In this document: positions 26,314 to 35,718 of the stretch, piece after piece
Position numbering within the stretch: the first letter of the stretch is position 1
Layout: each line of letters opens with the position of its first letter
Assembly: GCF_042431545.1 (NCBI RefSeq)
Contig: NZ_JBHLYX010000003.1
From: Pseudoalteromonas xiamenensis
GTDB taxonomy: Bacteria > Pseudomonadota > Gammaproteobacteria > Enterobacterales > Alteromonadaceae
Reading direction: 5' to 3' (one strand)
Length of the DNA stretch: 64,000 nucleotides
The notes under the pieces: generated by a model
What the model was told of the DNA's origin: nothing
The model's database searches: none
What the model saw: the letters and a program-made list of their open reading frames with translations, nothing else
Translations under genes and position numbers: made by a program

Positions 26314-26949
26314 ATGGAAAACGTGATGAAAAAAATGGGACTGTTGCTATTGGCGCTCAGCTTGCCTACACACGCGGTCACGGTATCAGTGACGGATAAG
26401 CAAGGCAATGCCTTATCAAATGCCGTGGTTTGGATGATGGCAAAAGTGCCTACGGCTATTTCGAGCGACGTCCATTATGAAATGGGCCAGAAAAACCGAA
26501 CTTTCCAACCACACATCTTAGCCGTGCCAGCAGGCGCGAATGTCGATTTTCCTAATTTCGACAATATCTTGCACCATGTGTATTCCTTTTCTGAAACAAA
26601 GCCCTTTGAACTCAAGCTGTATCGCGATAAACCCCATGCGCCTATTCAATTTGAACATGCGGGGATTGTTGAGTTGGGTTGTAATATTCACGACTGGATG
26701 CTTGGCTATATCGTGGTGGTGGATGGGCCTTACTTCGGTATTACCGATGCGTCAGGACAGGTTGAATTGAACATTCCTGATGGCCAATATCAAATGAAGG
26801 TTTGGCACGAGCAATTTGCTGATTTGAACCAACCGGAAACGCTCGCGTGGCGAACGTTCCAAAATACCGACAGTGTGTCGTTGAGTATTAAACAAGACCT
26901 TGTGCATAAATTAGAATCGATGGCGGATGAATTCGATGAATATGAATAA
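26314..26949 (+). CDS. Periplasmic cupredoxin-like protein (methylamine-utilisation-protein type)
   Basis: 211 residues from ATG 26314, with AGG 10 bases upstream; a start at 26284 is also possible. Signal peptide MKKMGLLLLALSLPTHA. Type-1 copper ligands can be proposed: His in ILHHVYSF near 90 and the cluster CNIHDWM near 130 (Cys, His, Met). The C-terminal part (VELNIPDGQYQMKVWH) looks like a carboxypeptidase-regulatory-like beta domain. Expected to bind copper and transfer electrons in the periplasm. Its end overlaps the start of the beta-barrel gene, so the two are translationally coupled. Confidence 0.8.
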   Translation: MENVMKKMGLLLLALSLPTHAVTVSVTDKQGNALSNAVVWMMAKVPTAISSDVHYEMGQKNRTFQPHILAVPAGANVDFPNFDNILHHVYSFSETKPFELKLYRDKPHAPIQFEHAGIVELGCNIHDWMLGYIVVVDGPYFGITDASGQVELNIPDGQYQMKVWHEQFADLNQPETLAWRTFQNTDSVSLSIKQDLVHKLESMADEFDEYE

Positions 26950-28180
26950 TAGTCGCATTTGGCACTGTGCCATTGCCGGGTTTGGGCTTGTGGTTTCAAT
27001 GGCTGCGCACGCAAATATTACGTGGCAGGGGAAAGTACAAGCCAGTGCTTTTGAACGCGATGACAGCAAAAGTTGGCTAAACCATGGCTGGGGAAATCAG
27101 CGTTTTGATAAAGAAGCCGAACTGATTGAAATATCACGAGCGTGGGTTGATGTACGTGCAGAACTTGGCATGGATTGGTCAGCGCACGTCAGTGCTCAAT
27201 ATGTACCGGATCCTTCCGATAAAATAGGCGTTACAGAAGCTTTCTTAAAATACAACCCTTTGACAAACAATCCATATCAATGGAATGTCAAACTTGGCGG
27301 TTTTTATCCTGCAATGTCGATGGAAAATCCACAAGTGGGTTGGAGTTCACCTTACACCTACAGTTTTTCAGGCATCAACGCATGGCTAGGGGAAGAGGTG
27401 CGTACCTTCGGAGCTGAATTTGAAATCAGCCGATTAGGTAAACGGTTTCGTTCTCCACACGATGTGAGTGTACATGCGGCGTTTTTCAAGGGGAACGATC
27501 CCGCGGGAACGATGCTAGCTTGGCGTGGTTTTGCGTCACATGACCGTCAATCCATGTTCAATGAATCGGTGTATTTCCCGCCAGTTCGTTCCTTAAACGA
27601 ACCGCAACTGCGTTTTCAAGCGCCTCAAGTGAAACCGTTTTCAGAAGTGGATGGAAAATGGGGATATTATTTTGGCGTACACTGGGATTATCAAAAGCAG
27701 CAGCAATTGAAAGTGTATTGGTATGACAATCAAGGGGACCCTGCGGCGATTAACAAAAATACCGGTCAATATGCGTGGGATACCAAGTTTTTAAGTGTCG
27801 CTTGGTTGTATAAATTCAATAAGCAAACGCGTTTGATTGCTCAGTGGTTGGATGGCTCAACTGCGATGGGTAAAAATAGAGGTGTGAACAACGACTTTTC
27901 AAGTTACTACGTTCTGTTGAGCCATAAAATGGCGGCGCATCGTTTTTCGGGGCGAGTAGAGCGAAGTAAAGTGGCGGATAAGGACACATGGGCATTTGAT
28001 CCAAACACGAGTGACACCGATGCGTTGACGTTGACTTATCGTTATCAATTCGACAAGCATTGGCAAAGTGGTGTGGAATGGCTTTACCAAAAAAGTGATG
28101 TTGAAAATCGCAGTGCAGCAGCGTTGCCAGAGCAAGTTTCGCAGTCGCAATGGCGCTTTGTGACGGAGTACTCATTCTAA
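26927..28180 (+). CDS. Predicted outer-membrane beta-barrel protein
   Basis: 417 residues; starts at 26927, 26936 or 26942 are all possible, each within the end of the cupredoxin gene. Signal peptide ending SMAAHA. Mature sequence is rich in alternating aromatic beta strands (WSAHVSAQYVPDP, NVKLGGFYPAMS, KWGYYFGVHWDYQ) and ends WRFVTEYSF with terminal Phe. No named family recognised; TorF/porin-like proteins of unknown function look similar. Genes on both sides (cupredoxin, MBL protein) overlap it, so it belongs to a three-gene operon. Confidence 0.75.
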   Translation: MNSMNMNNSRIWHCAIAGFGLVVSMAAHANITWQGKVQASAFERDDSKSWLNHGWGNQRFDKEAELIEISRAWVDVRAELGMDWSAHVSAQYVPDPSDKIGVTEAFLKYNPLTNNPYQWNVKLGGFYPAMSMENPQVGWSSPYTYSFSGINAWLGEEVRTFGAEFEISRLGKRFRSPHDVSVHAAFFKGNDPAGTMLAWRGFASHDRQSMFNESVYFPPVRSLNEPQLRFQAPQVKPFSEVDGKWGYYFGVHWDYQKQQQLKVYWYDNQGDPAAINKNTGQYAWDTKFLSVAWLYKFNKQTRLIAQWLDGSTAMGKNRGVNNDFSSYYVLLSHKMAAHRFSGRVERSKVADKDTWAFDPNTSDTDALTLTYRYQFDKHWQSGVEWLYQKSDVENRSAAALPEQVSQSQWRFVTEYSF

Positions 28181-29139
28181 TGTCGAAATCCTTCACGTTA
28201 AGCTTGTCATTTAGAAAAATGCTGTTGAGCATCTGTGTATTTGCTGCGTGGCAATGCCATGCGGCAGCAATTTTTCGTTTTACCGCAAGTGCACCTGCGT
28301 ATGAAGCCAATGCCTATTTACTCGAATCAAAAGAAGGTTGGGTGCTGGTGGACGCTCTCATGTTACGCGATGATTTAGCCCCAATTATTGCGACAATTAA
28401 AAACAGCAAAAAGCCATTGAACGGGGTGCTAATCACGCATCCGCATGTTGATCATTTTGCGGGTATTGCGTGGTTACAAGCGGAGTTTCCGAAGCTCACG
28501 GTCTATATGACAAAAGCCTCGGAAAAGGCGATGTATGAGGTACATAAGGATGCACTGGCAAGCGGCTGGATAAACGTATTTGGCGATCAATATCCCAAAA
28601 CGTTAACGCCTAACGTTGTGGTTATAAATGATGGCCAGGCGCTAAATGTAGATGGATTAATCTTTAAAGCGCATGCATTGGGAGTGGGAGAAGCTGCTGA
28701 GCATATTGCCTACGAACGTGTGGATACACGTCAACTCTTTACGGGTGATGCGTTGGTATCTTCTTATGTTGTCTATGTGGGGGAGGGGCGTTCAAAAGCG
28801 TTGCTTGCGCTTTACGATAAAATGGAAACCCTTGTTGCTGAGGATTACAGGGTTTATCCAGGTCATGGTGGTGTACAACCTCTTTCTCAGGTCGTGGCAG
28901 ACAATCGTAAGCAGGTGATGACGATGCGTAACATAGCCATGCAGTATGTGCAGCAAAACACCGAACAGCTCAAAACAAAGCGCTTCACCGCGGATGATAT
29001 TCGTCACGTTGGGGCTCTTATCTCAACGAAATTCAGTGGTTATTCTGGCTACGGAATGCCCATTCAAATGCTTATCACAGGATATAATGTGCGAGGATTG
29101 TTGGCGGAAGTCGCGAATGAACTTAACGAAAATAAATAA
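28180..29139 (+). CDS. Metallo-beta-lactamase-fold hydrolase, secreted
   Basis: 319 residues from ATG 28180, which overlaps the previous stop as TAATG; GGAG lies upstream. Signal peptide MSKSFTLSL...FAAWQCHAA. Zinc-binding motif HPHVDHFAG (HxHxDH) near residue 87, a downstream His in ALGVGEAAEH, Asp in FTGDALV near 191, and His in VYPGHGGVQP near 230. Periplasmic MBL-fold hydrolase of the glyoxalase-II-like/AHL-lactonase superfamily. The substrate cannot be read; position in the copper-protein operon suggests a role other than beta-lactam resistance. Confidence 0.85.
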   Translation: MSKSFTLSLSFRKMLLSICVFAAWQCHAAAIFRFTASAPAYEANAYLLESKEGWVLVDALMLRDDLAPIIATIKNSKKPLNGVLITHPHVDHFAGIAWLQAEFPKLTVYMTKASEKAMYEVHKDALASGWINVFGDQYPKTLTPNVVVINDGQALNVDGLIFKAHALGVGEAAEHIAYERVDTRQLFTGDALVSSYVVYVGEGRSKALLALYDKMETLVAEDYRVYPGHGGVQPLSQVVADNRKQVMTMRNIAMQYVQQNTEQLKTKRFTADDIRHVGALISTKFSGYSGYGMPIQMLITGYNVRGLLAEVANELNENK

Positions 29140-29163
29140 AGGGCCTTTAGCCCTTTATTTATT
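29131..29163. terminator. Bidirectional terminator between convergent genes
   Basis: AATAAATAAAGGGC pairs perfectly with GCCCTTTATTTATT around a five-base loop, giving T-rich ends on both strands. It serves the MBL gene on plus and the small secreted protein on minus. Confidence 0.85.
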
Positions 29164-29175
29164 TGAATAGGTGTT

Positions 29176-29562
29176 TTATTTCTGGACGGTTAGTGTCGGC
29201 CAAGACCACGGACTGAGTTCAAACACGCTATCACTAGACGTATTTCCTTGGCTACACACATCGTCCTGTCCAATAACGCGAACAGGGAGCTGCTCGGTGT
29301 AGCTTTTCATGATGAGTTGATATTGGTAATTCGCAACTGGCGACTCTAAACTCACATGCCATGTCATTGATGGACCATCAACAATACAACTTTCAAAATG
29401 GGCACTGTTTTCAATTGGTAAAAGACGAAAATACAGCGCGTTGTCGCCATTTGGCCCTGAGCGCGTAATCACCTCACTTACCGTGCCATAAACATCATTG
29501 GCAGCAAATGCGTTACTGCTTAATAGAGTCAGCACACTGAGTAAAAGTGCATTTGTTTTCAT
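29176..29562 (-). CDS. Small secreted protein of unknown function
   Basis: 128 residues with a clear signal peptide MKTNALLLSVLTLLSSNAFA. Mature part about 108 residues, mostly beta-like, with two Cys (SCIVDG and DVCSQ) that could form a disulfide in the periplasm. No family recognised. A good ribosome site (AAGGATACGAA region) precedes the start. Stands alone between two minus/plus transcripts. Confidence 0.65.
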   Translation of the reverse strand: MKTNALLLSVLTLLSSNAFAANDVYGTVSEVITRSGPNGDNALYFRLLPIENSAHFESCIVDGPSMTWHVSLESPVANYQYQLIMKSYTEQLPVRVIGQDDVCSQGNTSSDSVFELSPWSWPTLTVQK

Positions 29563-29709
29563 TTCGTATCCTTACCTGTAAATAAATTATTCTTGTTAAA
29601 GAATACGTTAACATTTTGTGGTGGAAAATAAAAGAAACGAGTAGAAGTAGAAGGGCAGGAAAACAAATGCGCAGCAGGTTTAGTCACTACGCATTCGTGT
29701 TAGTCGGTA

Positions 29710-30297
29710 TTAAAGCCAGATTTTTTGCAATTCTTGCCACTGTGTATCGAACACAGCCGAGGGATTTTGTTTAAAGTCACTGCGTACGAATTGGTTCATT
29801 TTACCTTCAACAAAGGCAAGAAAGAGGTTGGCAAGAGCACCTTCATCTGTTGAGAATGCTTTACCTTCACGCAGTTTTCGTTCGCGAAGTACCTGTTTGA
29901 ATTGCGTTTCCAGCTTATTAAAAAAGCCTTGAACGCGCTCGCGCAAACGTTCTTGTTCACCTTGTAGCGCGTCACCCGTTAAAATTCGTGTGATTCCGGG
30001 GTTACGTTCTGCAAACGTAAGTAGCAACATCATGATGTTATAGATACGACTTTGCGTTTCTTTTTCGTTTTCCAAAATAAGATTGATGCGAGACAGCAAA
30101 GTATCTTCGATGAACTCAATCAACCCTTCAAACATACGTGCTTTACTTGGAAAGTGACGATACAGAGCGGCCTCTGATACGCCCACTTCGGTGGCCAATT
30201 TAGCGGTTGTGATGCGTTGTCCTGGACAGGTTTCGAGCATTTGAGCAAGACATTGCAGGATCTGCTCTTTGCGGTTGCTGCGCTTTGTCGCTGGCAT
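29710..30297 (-). CDS. slmA: Nucleoid occlusion factor SlmA
   Basis: 195 residues from ATG 30297 (MPATKRSNRKEQILQCLAQM); an upstream start at 30348 is unlikely as SlmA proteins begin here and AAGGGAAGC lies just upstream. TetR fold: RITTAKLATEVGVSEAALYRHFPSKARMFEGLIEFIED; the C-terminal region (AERNPGITRILTGDALQGE) is characteristic of SlmA. DNA-bound SlmA blocks FtsZ polymerisation over the nucleoid. Next to coaBC and radC as in many gammaproteobacteria, which supports the call. Confidence 0.95.
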   Translation of the reverse strand: MPATKRSNRKEQILQCLAQMLETCPGQRITTAKLATEVGVSEAALYRHFPSKARMFEGLIEFIEDTLLSRINLILENEKETQSRIYNIMMLLLTFAERNPGITRILTGDALQGEQERLRERVQGFFNKLETQFKQVLRERKLREGKAFSTDEGALANLFLAFVEGKMNQFVRSDFKQNPSAVFDTQWQELQKIWL

Positions 30298-30408
30298 GAA
30301 GCTTCCCTTATTTATCATTATTATAATTTTGCATGAACCCACCTCCATGCAAATGGTGAGTTCATGTTAATGTTTTATTCAGTTTCTTTCCAGCATTTTA
30401 AAGGGTGG

Positions 30409-31608
30409 TTATGACAGCTTGGTGGCAAGCCGTTTTAAGACAGTAAGCGCTAGCTCTTTTTTATCACTCTGTGGTAATTCAACACTTTCATCTTGCCAAA
30501 ATAACGTTAACGCATTGCTGTCCGCATTAAATCCTAAGCCTTCACGCGATACATCGTTGGCACAAATCATATCGAGCTTTTTGTTTTTCAATTTGCCCTT
30601 CGCGTAATTTGCCACATCCTGCGTTTCTGCAGCAAAACCCACGGTATAAGGTCGATTTTCGGTTAAATGGGCAACTTCTGCGATGATGTCTGGGTTTTTC
30701 ACCATTGTAATGGTGAGTTCATCACCTTGTTTTTTCATTTTCTGCTCAGCAACAACCGCGGGGCGATAATCTGCAACAGCAGCGCAGCCGATAAAAATGT
30801 CTGACTGAACGGCTAGTTCGAGTGCAGCAGCTCGCATGTCGAGTGCGCTGTCAACGTTAATACGTGTCGCGCCTTGTGGTGTACTGAGTGAAACAGGGCC
30901 CGCAATCAGTGTGACCTTTGCACCCAATTTGAGTGCCGCTTCGGCTAACGCAAAGCCCATTTTTCCTGAACTGTGATTACTAATAAAGCGTACGGGATCA
31001 AGCGCTTCTCGAGTAGGACCCGCTGTAATTGTAACGGTTTTGCCTGCAAGTAATGGTATTTCAGGTGAAAGAGCTGCAAGGCAATGGGCGACTAATTCAT
31101 GGGGTTCAAGCATGCGACCCGCACCGACATCACCACACGCTTGTTCGCCAACGCCTGGACCCCAAATCGCAATTCCGCGACTGGCGAGCAGGCTTAAATT
31201 CGCTTGGGTTGCGGCGTGCTTGTACATTTGCTGGTTCATTGCCGGGGCAATCGCAACCTTTGCCGGAGTGGCGAGCAGTAAAGTTGTGAGTAAGTCATCA
31301 GCAATGCCTGCCGCCATTTTAGCTATGGTATTTGCTGTAGCAGGAGCGACCAAAATCAAATCAGCCCATTTCGCAAATTCAATATGGCCCATCGCAGCCT
31401 CAGCACTTGGGTCGAGCAGCGAATCTGAAATCATTTCGCCAGACACCGCCTGCATGGTCAAAGGCGTAATAAATTCTTTGGCCGATTCAGTCATGACGAC
31501 TTTCACTTGATGGCCGTTGTCTTTTAATCGGCGTACTAGCTCTGCACATTTATAGGCTGCAATACCACCCGTGATCCCCAAAACGATTTTTTTAGCACTT
31601 TGACTCAT
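30409..31608 (-). CDS. coaBC: Bifunctional phosphopantothenoylcysteine decarboxylase/synthetase
   Basis: 399 residues. N-terminal flavoprotein CoaC: KIVLGITGGIAAYKCAELVRRL, VAPATANTIAKMAAGIADDLL, PAMNQQMY; C-terminal CoaB from about residue 185 with TITAGPTREALDPVRFISNHSSGKMG and VKNPDIIAEV. Two steps of coenzyme A synthesis in the cytosol. Divergent from radC, standard proteobacterial arrangement. Confidence 0.96.
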   Translation of the reverse strand: MSQSAKKIVLGITGGIAAYKCAELVRRLKDNGHQVKVVMTESAKEFITPLTMQAVSGEMISDSLLDPSAEAAMGHIEFAKWADLILVAPATANTIAKMAAGIADDLLTTLLLATPAKVAIAPAMNQQMYKHAATQANLSLLASRGIAIWGPGVGEQACGDVGAGRMLEPHELVAHCLAALSPEIPLLAGKTVTITAGPTREALDPVRFISNHSSGKMGFALAEAALKLGAKVTLIAGPVSLSTPQGATRINVDSALDMRAAALELAVQSDIFIGCAAVADYRPAVVAEQKMKKQGDELTITMVKNPDIIAEVAHLTENRPYTVGFAAETQDVANYAKGKLKNKKLDMICANDVSREGLGFNADSNALTLFWQDESVELPQSDKKELALTVLKRLATKLS

Positions 31609-31762
31609 TCACGTTTGCTCAAACTCGAAAAACTCGCACAACCTTACCACACTCTGTTTAGTCTGTTGAGCTTTCGCCGTAAAGTTGCAGTGTCAACTGG
31701 CACTTAGTGCAATTCGGTCTACACTTAGCGGCCCAATCAATTCAAGGAAGGATAGTATCGGG

Positions 31763-32437
31763 ATGCATTTACTTGCTTTACCTAAATCTCAGCGACCAAG
31801 AGAAAAACTGTTGAATCTCGGGCCTGAAACGCTTTCAGACGCAGAACTTTTGGCCATCTTCTTACGCACCGGAATCGCCGGGATGAATGCGGTCGAACTG
31901 GCGGAAATGCTGCTTCGAAAAACGGAAAGTCTCCACAATTTGTTTAATGCAACGTTGCCTGAATTTGCTGCGATTAAAGGTATGGGAGAAGCGAAATATG
32001 TTCAACTTCAAGCGGTGCTTGAATTGTGTAAACGTTATCTCAAAGAGCCTTGCTTGCGCACCACGTTGTTTGATTCACCAGATGCTGTGAGAAACTACCT
32101 CACCATGAAGTTACGAGGACTCGGGCATGAAGTCTTTGTTGTACTTTATTTAGACAATCAAAATCGTTTGATTAAAGACGAAGTACTTTTTCAAGGAACA
32201 ATCAATGCAGCGTCAGTGTATCCCCGAGAAGTAGTGAAGGCAGCGTTAAAAATTAATGCAGCGTCACTGATTTTGGCACACAATCATCCTTCGGGCGTAG
32301 CAGAACCAAGCCAAGCAGACAAACTGATCACCAAAAAGTTACAACATGCACTTGGATTAATAGATGTGCAGGTTTTAGACCACCTGATAGTGGCAGGTCC
32401 AGACTGCTTGTCGTTCGCGGAGCGAGGCTTGATATAG
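31763..32437 (+). CDS. radC: RadC-family JAB/MPN domain protein
   Basis: 224 residues from ATG 31763, with AAGGAAGG upstream; an in-frame start at 31685 overlaps the divergent promoter. N-terminal helix-hairpin-helix region (NLGPETLSDAELLAIFLRTG, IKGMGEAKYVQLQA) and C-terminal JAB domain with E in DEVLFQGTINAA and the metal motif HNHPSGVAEPSQAD. Historically linked to DNA repair, with function still unsettled. Upstream of rpmB-rpmG as in Escherichia coli. Confidence 0.94.
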   Translation: MHLLALPKSQRPREKLLNLGPETLSDAELLAIFLRTGIAGMNAVELAEMLLRKTESLHNLFNATLPEFAAIKGMGEAKYVQLQAVLELCKRYLKEPCLRTTLFDSPDAVRNYLTMKLRGLGHEVFVVLYLDNQNRLIKDEVLFQGTINAASVYPREVVKAALKINAASLILAHNHPSGVAEPSQADKLITKKLQHALGLIDVQVLDHLIVAGPDCLSFAERGLI

Positions 32438-32724
32438 CGTAAATTCGCGCTAACTTCGTGGTTCTAGGCGAGATTTCATACAGTAGCCCCTGCGTCGGTA
32501 AAAATAGTTTAATTTAAATGCAGTTTTTGCTTTCGTTTCGGGCGATGGATCATTATAATTGGCCGCTATCAAATTTACACATGAGCTGATTACATAGGAT
32601 CAGATCCTTGATCTCTGCCTGTATATGCTGTATAAAGAGCGCCCTTCGATTAATCCCGGGGCACGCAGTTAACGGCCTCAAGGGAAAAATTAAGCTCGAG
32701 CGAAGTTATTGGAGATACATAGAC

Positions 32725-32961
32725 ATGTCTAAAGTCTGTCAAGTTACAGGTAAGCGCCCAGTGGTTGGTAACAACCGTTCACACGCGCGCAACGCGACTA
32801 AGCGTCGTTTCCTACCTAACCTACAAACTCACCGTTTTTGGGTTGAAAGCGAAAAGCGCTTTGTTACTCTACGCACTACTACTAAAGGTATGCGTATTAT
32901 CGATAAGAAAGGCATCGACGCGGTATTAGTAGATATCCGTGCTCGCGGCGAAAAGATTTAA
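32725..32961 (+). CDS. rpmB: 50S ribosomal protein L28
   Basis: 78 residues from ATG 32725 (MSKVCQVTGKRPVVGNNRSH), with TTGGAG upstream; the frame upstream is non-coding leader. Body KRRFLPNLQTHRFWVES and C-terminus RARGEKI match L28 throughout. Highly expressed, strong codon bias; 11 bases upstream of rpmG. Confidence 0.98.
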   Translation: MSKVCQVTGKRPVVGNNRSHARNATKRRFLPNLQTHRFWVESEKRFVTLRTTTKGMRIIDKKGIDAVLVDIRARGEKI

Positions 32962-32972
32962 GGAGCTAAGTC

Positions 32973-33128
32973 ATGCGTGATAAGATCCGTTTAGTTTCTA
33001 CAGCTGGTACTGGTTATTTCTACACTACCGACAAGAACAAGCGTAATATGCCTGAAAAGATGGAGATCAAAAAATACGATCCTAAAGTTCGTAAGCACGT
33101 GATCTTCAAAGAAGCAAAAATCAAGTAA
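32973..33128 (+). CDS. rpmG: 50S ribosomal protein L33
   Basis: 51 residues, starting MRDKIRLVSTAGTGYFYTTD and ending VIFKEAKIK. Ribosome site AAGGAG 8 bases before the ATG. It has the typical bacterial L33 size; the zinc-binding cysteines are absent, so it is the Cys-minus form. Cotranscribed with rpmB and ended by a hairpin 23 bases later. Confidence 0.97.
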   Translation: MRDKIRLVSTAGTGYFYTTDKNKRNMPEKMEIKKYDPKVRKHVIFKEAKIK

Positions 33129-33151
33129 TTTGCTTCCATGTTCGCAAAAAG

Positions 33152-33173
33152 CCCGGTTTAGCCGGGTTTTTTT
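33152..33173 (+). terminator. Terminator of rpmB-rpmG
   Basis: CCCGG and CCGGG pair over a TTTAG loop, followed by seven T. Classic strong terminator. Confidence 0.88.
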
Positions 33174-33765
33174 ATGCCTGTGATTTGAGTTTGATCTCAT
33201 CAACAAAACGTAGATGGGATTTACGACCCTAATACACAGAGCAACGGATAAAACATCTCTACCCTAAAAACACACTCTTTTCCACTGTATGATTTTGCGC
33301 ACAAGCGCGGATCACATTCGACAAATGGTCTACAACTTACCGAAATCGTCGCCTTAATTTATCGTTGCGAGATTTAATGATTACAATGGATAGAAATGCC
33401 ATCGATTGAAAGCAGGTGATGGCCCATGTGTTGTTTGAAACAGAACAAATATGCGTGAAGGTTGTGATTCACAGCTAACGTTTTTTCGATATGTTAAGGT
33501 GCGTCATTACCTTCGTAATCCCTAATGTCCAAGCCTCTCTAATCATTTGAGTTTTAATACAATAGCTTGCGACGCCTTGCTACCAGATTAAAGTAGATTG
33601 CTTCGTTCAAATTACGGCATAACAGCCTCTACTTCGCAGTGAAACTGAACGTTGACAATATGGAAGTAATAAAAACATAATTAACATTTTTATAATGTTG
33701 TCGTTGTTGCTGAAGGATTGAATAAGTGGCTATGGGGATTCAATGTAGTTATTCGGATGTGTGTA
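33174..33765. other. About 590-base gene-free stretch before the regulator array
   Basis: No open frame with a plausible ribosome site and no structured RNA pattern recognised. A 7-bp inverted repeat ATTGAAT (33717-33723) and ATTCAAT (33738-33744) with a 14-base spacer lies just before the first regulator gene and could be an operator. AT-rich tract 33655-33705 probably contains the promoter. Confidence 0.5.
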
Positions 33766-34662
33766 ATGCAAACACCTGAAGAATATGAAATTACCCTACG
33801 CGTAAATGCGTTAGTGAAAGGGCTGAAAAAACGCCGAGGTTATACTAAAAAGGACATCAGCCAGAAACTAGGTATTGGCCTTACCACGTTTAATGATTAC
33901 TTAAATGGGGTTAGTTCTTTTAAACTCGGCACGCTTATAAAATTTGCGTCTCTGTGTAAACTCACCTTACCGGATATTCTCGATGATACGCTGGAAGCGA
34001 AAAAGCTTTACTCGGAAGACCTAGCGGATAGAGCTAATACTGGTAAAAATACGCTGGATTTTTTGGCTTTCATTTTATTTATACCAACAGCTATAAGTGG
34101 TTTTGCAATTCAATGGGTGTTCCTACTATTACTCATACTTTTGACGTTACTGGCCAGAAAAGACTTAAATAGCCAATTGCTAACAGCTATATTTTTCGGT
34201 GTATCCTCACTTCTTTATTTAGTTCTGACGCCTCTCAGACATTACATGCAACCAATTTACAGTGGTTTTATTCAAAACATGACTTACTTCAGTCTAGCAA
34301 TACTTTCAGATTTTTTGATGATTTATCTATTGAGAAATAAGATGTCGCTGTCTGTCAAACTAACTAAAGGCAATAATAAATCCGTTTTAGAGAAGAACTA
34401 TATGGAAGGTCCTATTGGTATCGTAATTATGGGACTCCTTTTTGTTGATAGTTTGGCTTTTTTAGAAAATATAATTCGTAATTTGGAGCACTTTGGCATC
34501 AACGAAGATTTTGCTAGACAGTTTTGGGAAGTTCAGTTCATTTTCGATAACTTTAAGTCCATCAAATTTTTCTTAATGGCGGTGATTATCATATTACTAT
34601 TTGTTGGCACTCGTATTAGGCATCGCCAGTCAAGTTTGGCTACCGTTGAGTTAATTTCTTAG
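33766..34662 (+). CDS. XRE helix-turn-helix fused to polytopic membrane domain, copy 1
   Basis: 298 residues. Start at ATG 33766 (MQTPEEYEIT), which matches the starts of the paralogues; a TTG start at 33718 would add 16 unrelated residues. Residues 1-70 are an XRE-type DNA-binding domain (RGYTKKDISQKLGIGLTTFN, then NGVSSFKLGTLIKF). Residues about 70-97 are a linker (KLYSEDLADRANTGKNTLDFL), then five to six hydrophobic helices to about 285, with conserved loops YSGFIQN and ARQFWEVQFIFDN, and a short basic tail. Predicted membrane-tethered regulator; ligand and target unknown. The N-terminal part is nearly identical to copies 2 and 3 while the membrane part differs strongly. Confidence 0.85.
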   Translation: MQTPEEYEITLRVNALVKGLKKRRGYTKKDISQKLGIGLTTFNDYLNGVSSFKLGTLIKFASLCKLTLPDILDDTLEAKKLYSEDLADRANTGKNTLDFLAFILFIPTAISGFAIQWVFLLLLILLTLLARKDLNSQLLTAIFFGVSSLLYLVLTPLRHYMQPIYSGFIQNMTYFSLAILSDFLMIYLLRNKMSLSVKLTKGNNKSVLEKNYMEGPIGIVIMGLLFVDSLAFLENIIRNLEHFGINEDFARQFWEVQFIFDNFKSIKFFLMAVIIILLFVGTRIRHRQSSLATVELIS

Positions 34663-34812
34663 AAAGGTTTTATTCAAGCTTATCTTTGATAAGTATCGTT
34701 TGCGTTAAGAAATTCAGTATTGGCAAGCGTTTGTCGAACACTTTTAAACAGTCAAAGTAGACAAAGATAATGGTGTAAGAGAAAGTACCATGCAAAGGAC
34801 AGATTATTAAAG

Positions 34813-35718
34813 ATGCAATCACCAGAAGAGTATGAAATCACGGAACGTGTAAATGCGTTAGTGAAAGGACTGAAAAAGCGTCGAGGCTATACGAAAAAAG
34901 ACATTAGCCAAAAACTAGGTATCGGTCTCACCACGTTTAATGATTACTTAAATGGGGTTAGTTCTTTTAAACTCGGCACGCTTATTAAATTTGCAGCGCT
35001 GTGCAAGCTCACCTTACCGGATATTCTCGATGATACGTTGGAAGCGAAAAAGCTCTACTCGGAAGACCTAGCGGATAGAGCCAATACAGGTAAAAATACG
35101 CTGGATTTTTTGGCTGTGGCACTAATGTTACCCGTCATGATTTCAGCACAAGATATAATAACAATAGTATGTATTCTTCTGTTCTTACTTTCTGTTTTTG
35201 CGAGGAAGGACTTAAAAAATCAATATTTGGTTTTAATGTTTTTTGCTTTCACTGTTTTAGAGAAGATTATTTTCTATCCGATTCAACGCTATGTTTTTCC
35301 ACTCACAAGCGGCTTTATTGACAATATTATTGCTTTTGGAATTCAATTTATAATGTATGTATTTCTTTTCTATTTAACTAAAAATCGTATAGAGATCTCG
35401 TTAAGATTGACTAAGGGCCGTTTACCTCAAGTTATGCAACATAATTTGACGGATGCACCGATTGCTGGACTGTTGTTACTTTATATCGCCTTACATTTGG
35501 CTGCTTTTATTGAAAACCTAATTCGACACTTGGATAAGTTTGGCGTGGATGAAGAGTTTGCCAAGCAATTCTGGAAGGTACAGTTTATCTATGACAACTA
35601 TGAATTGTTCAATATCACTTTGGTCGGATTTACCATCGCTGTGCTGTATTTTGGAATCAATATCCAAAAACGACAAGATAAACAGAGTGCAGTATTTCAA
35701 TCACAAGAATCGATTTAA
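34813..35718 (+). CDS. XRE-membrane fusion regulator, copy 2
   Basis: 301 residues, same layout as copy 1: helix-turn-helix in residues 1-70, linker to about 97, then five to six membrane helices. The conserved motifs are TSGFIDN in one loop and FAKQFWKVQFIYDNYE before the last helix. AAAGGAC lies about 16 bases upstream, inside a 6-codon mini-frame that is also seen before copy 3. The first 97 residues differ from copy 1 at only a few sites (for example ERV for LRV, FAALC for FASLC). The tail (RQDKQSAVFQSQESI) is hydrophilic. Probably co-transcribed with copy 3, which starts 47 bases after the stop. Confidence 0.85.
   Translation: MQSPEEYEITERVNALVKGLKKRRGYTKKDISQKLGIGLTTFNDYLNGVSSFKLGTLIKFAALCKLTLPDILDDTLEAKKLYSEDLADRANTGKNTLDFLAVALMLPVMISAQDIITIVCILLFLLSVFARKDLKNQYLVLMFFAFTVLEKIIFYPIQRYVFPLTSGFIDNIIAFGIQFIMYVFLFYLTKNRIEISLRLTKGRLPQVMQHNLTDAPIAGLLLLYIALHLAAFIENLIRHLDKFGVDEEFAKQFWKVQFIYDNYELFNITLVGFTIAVLYFGINIQKRQDKQSAVFQSQESI

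Noticed and set aside
28180..29139. Beta-lactamase conferring resistance
   Set aside because: Only the MBL fold and metal motif are shared; operon context with a cupredoxin and a barrel protein does not support resistance.
33718..33765. TTG start giving copy 1 of the regulator 16 extra residues
   Set aside because: Paralogues all begin at the MQ-PEEYE methionine; the extra residues have no counterpart.
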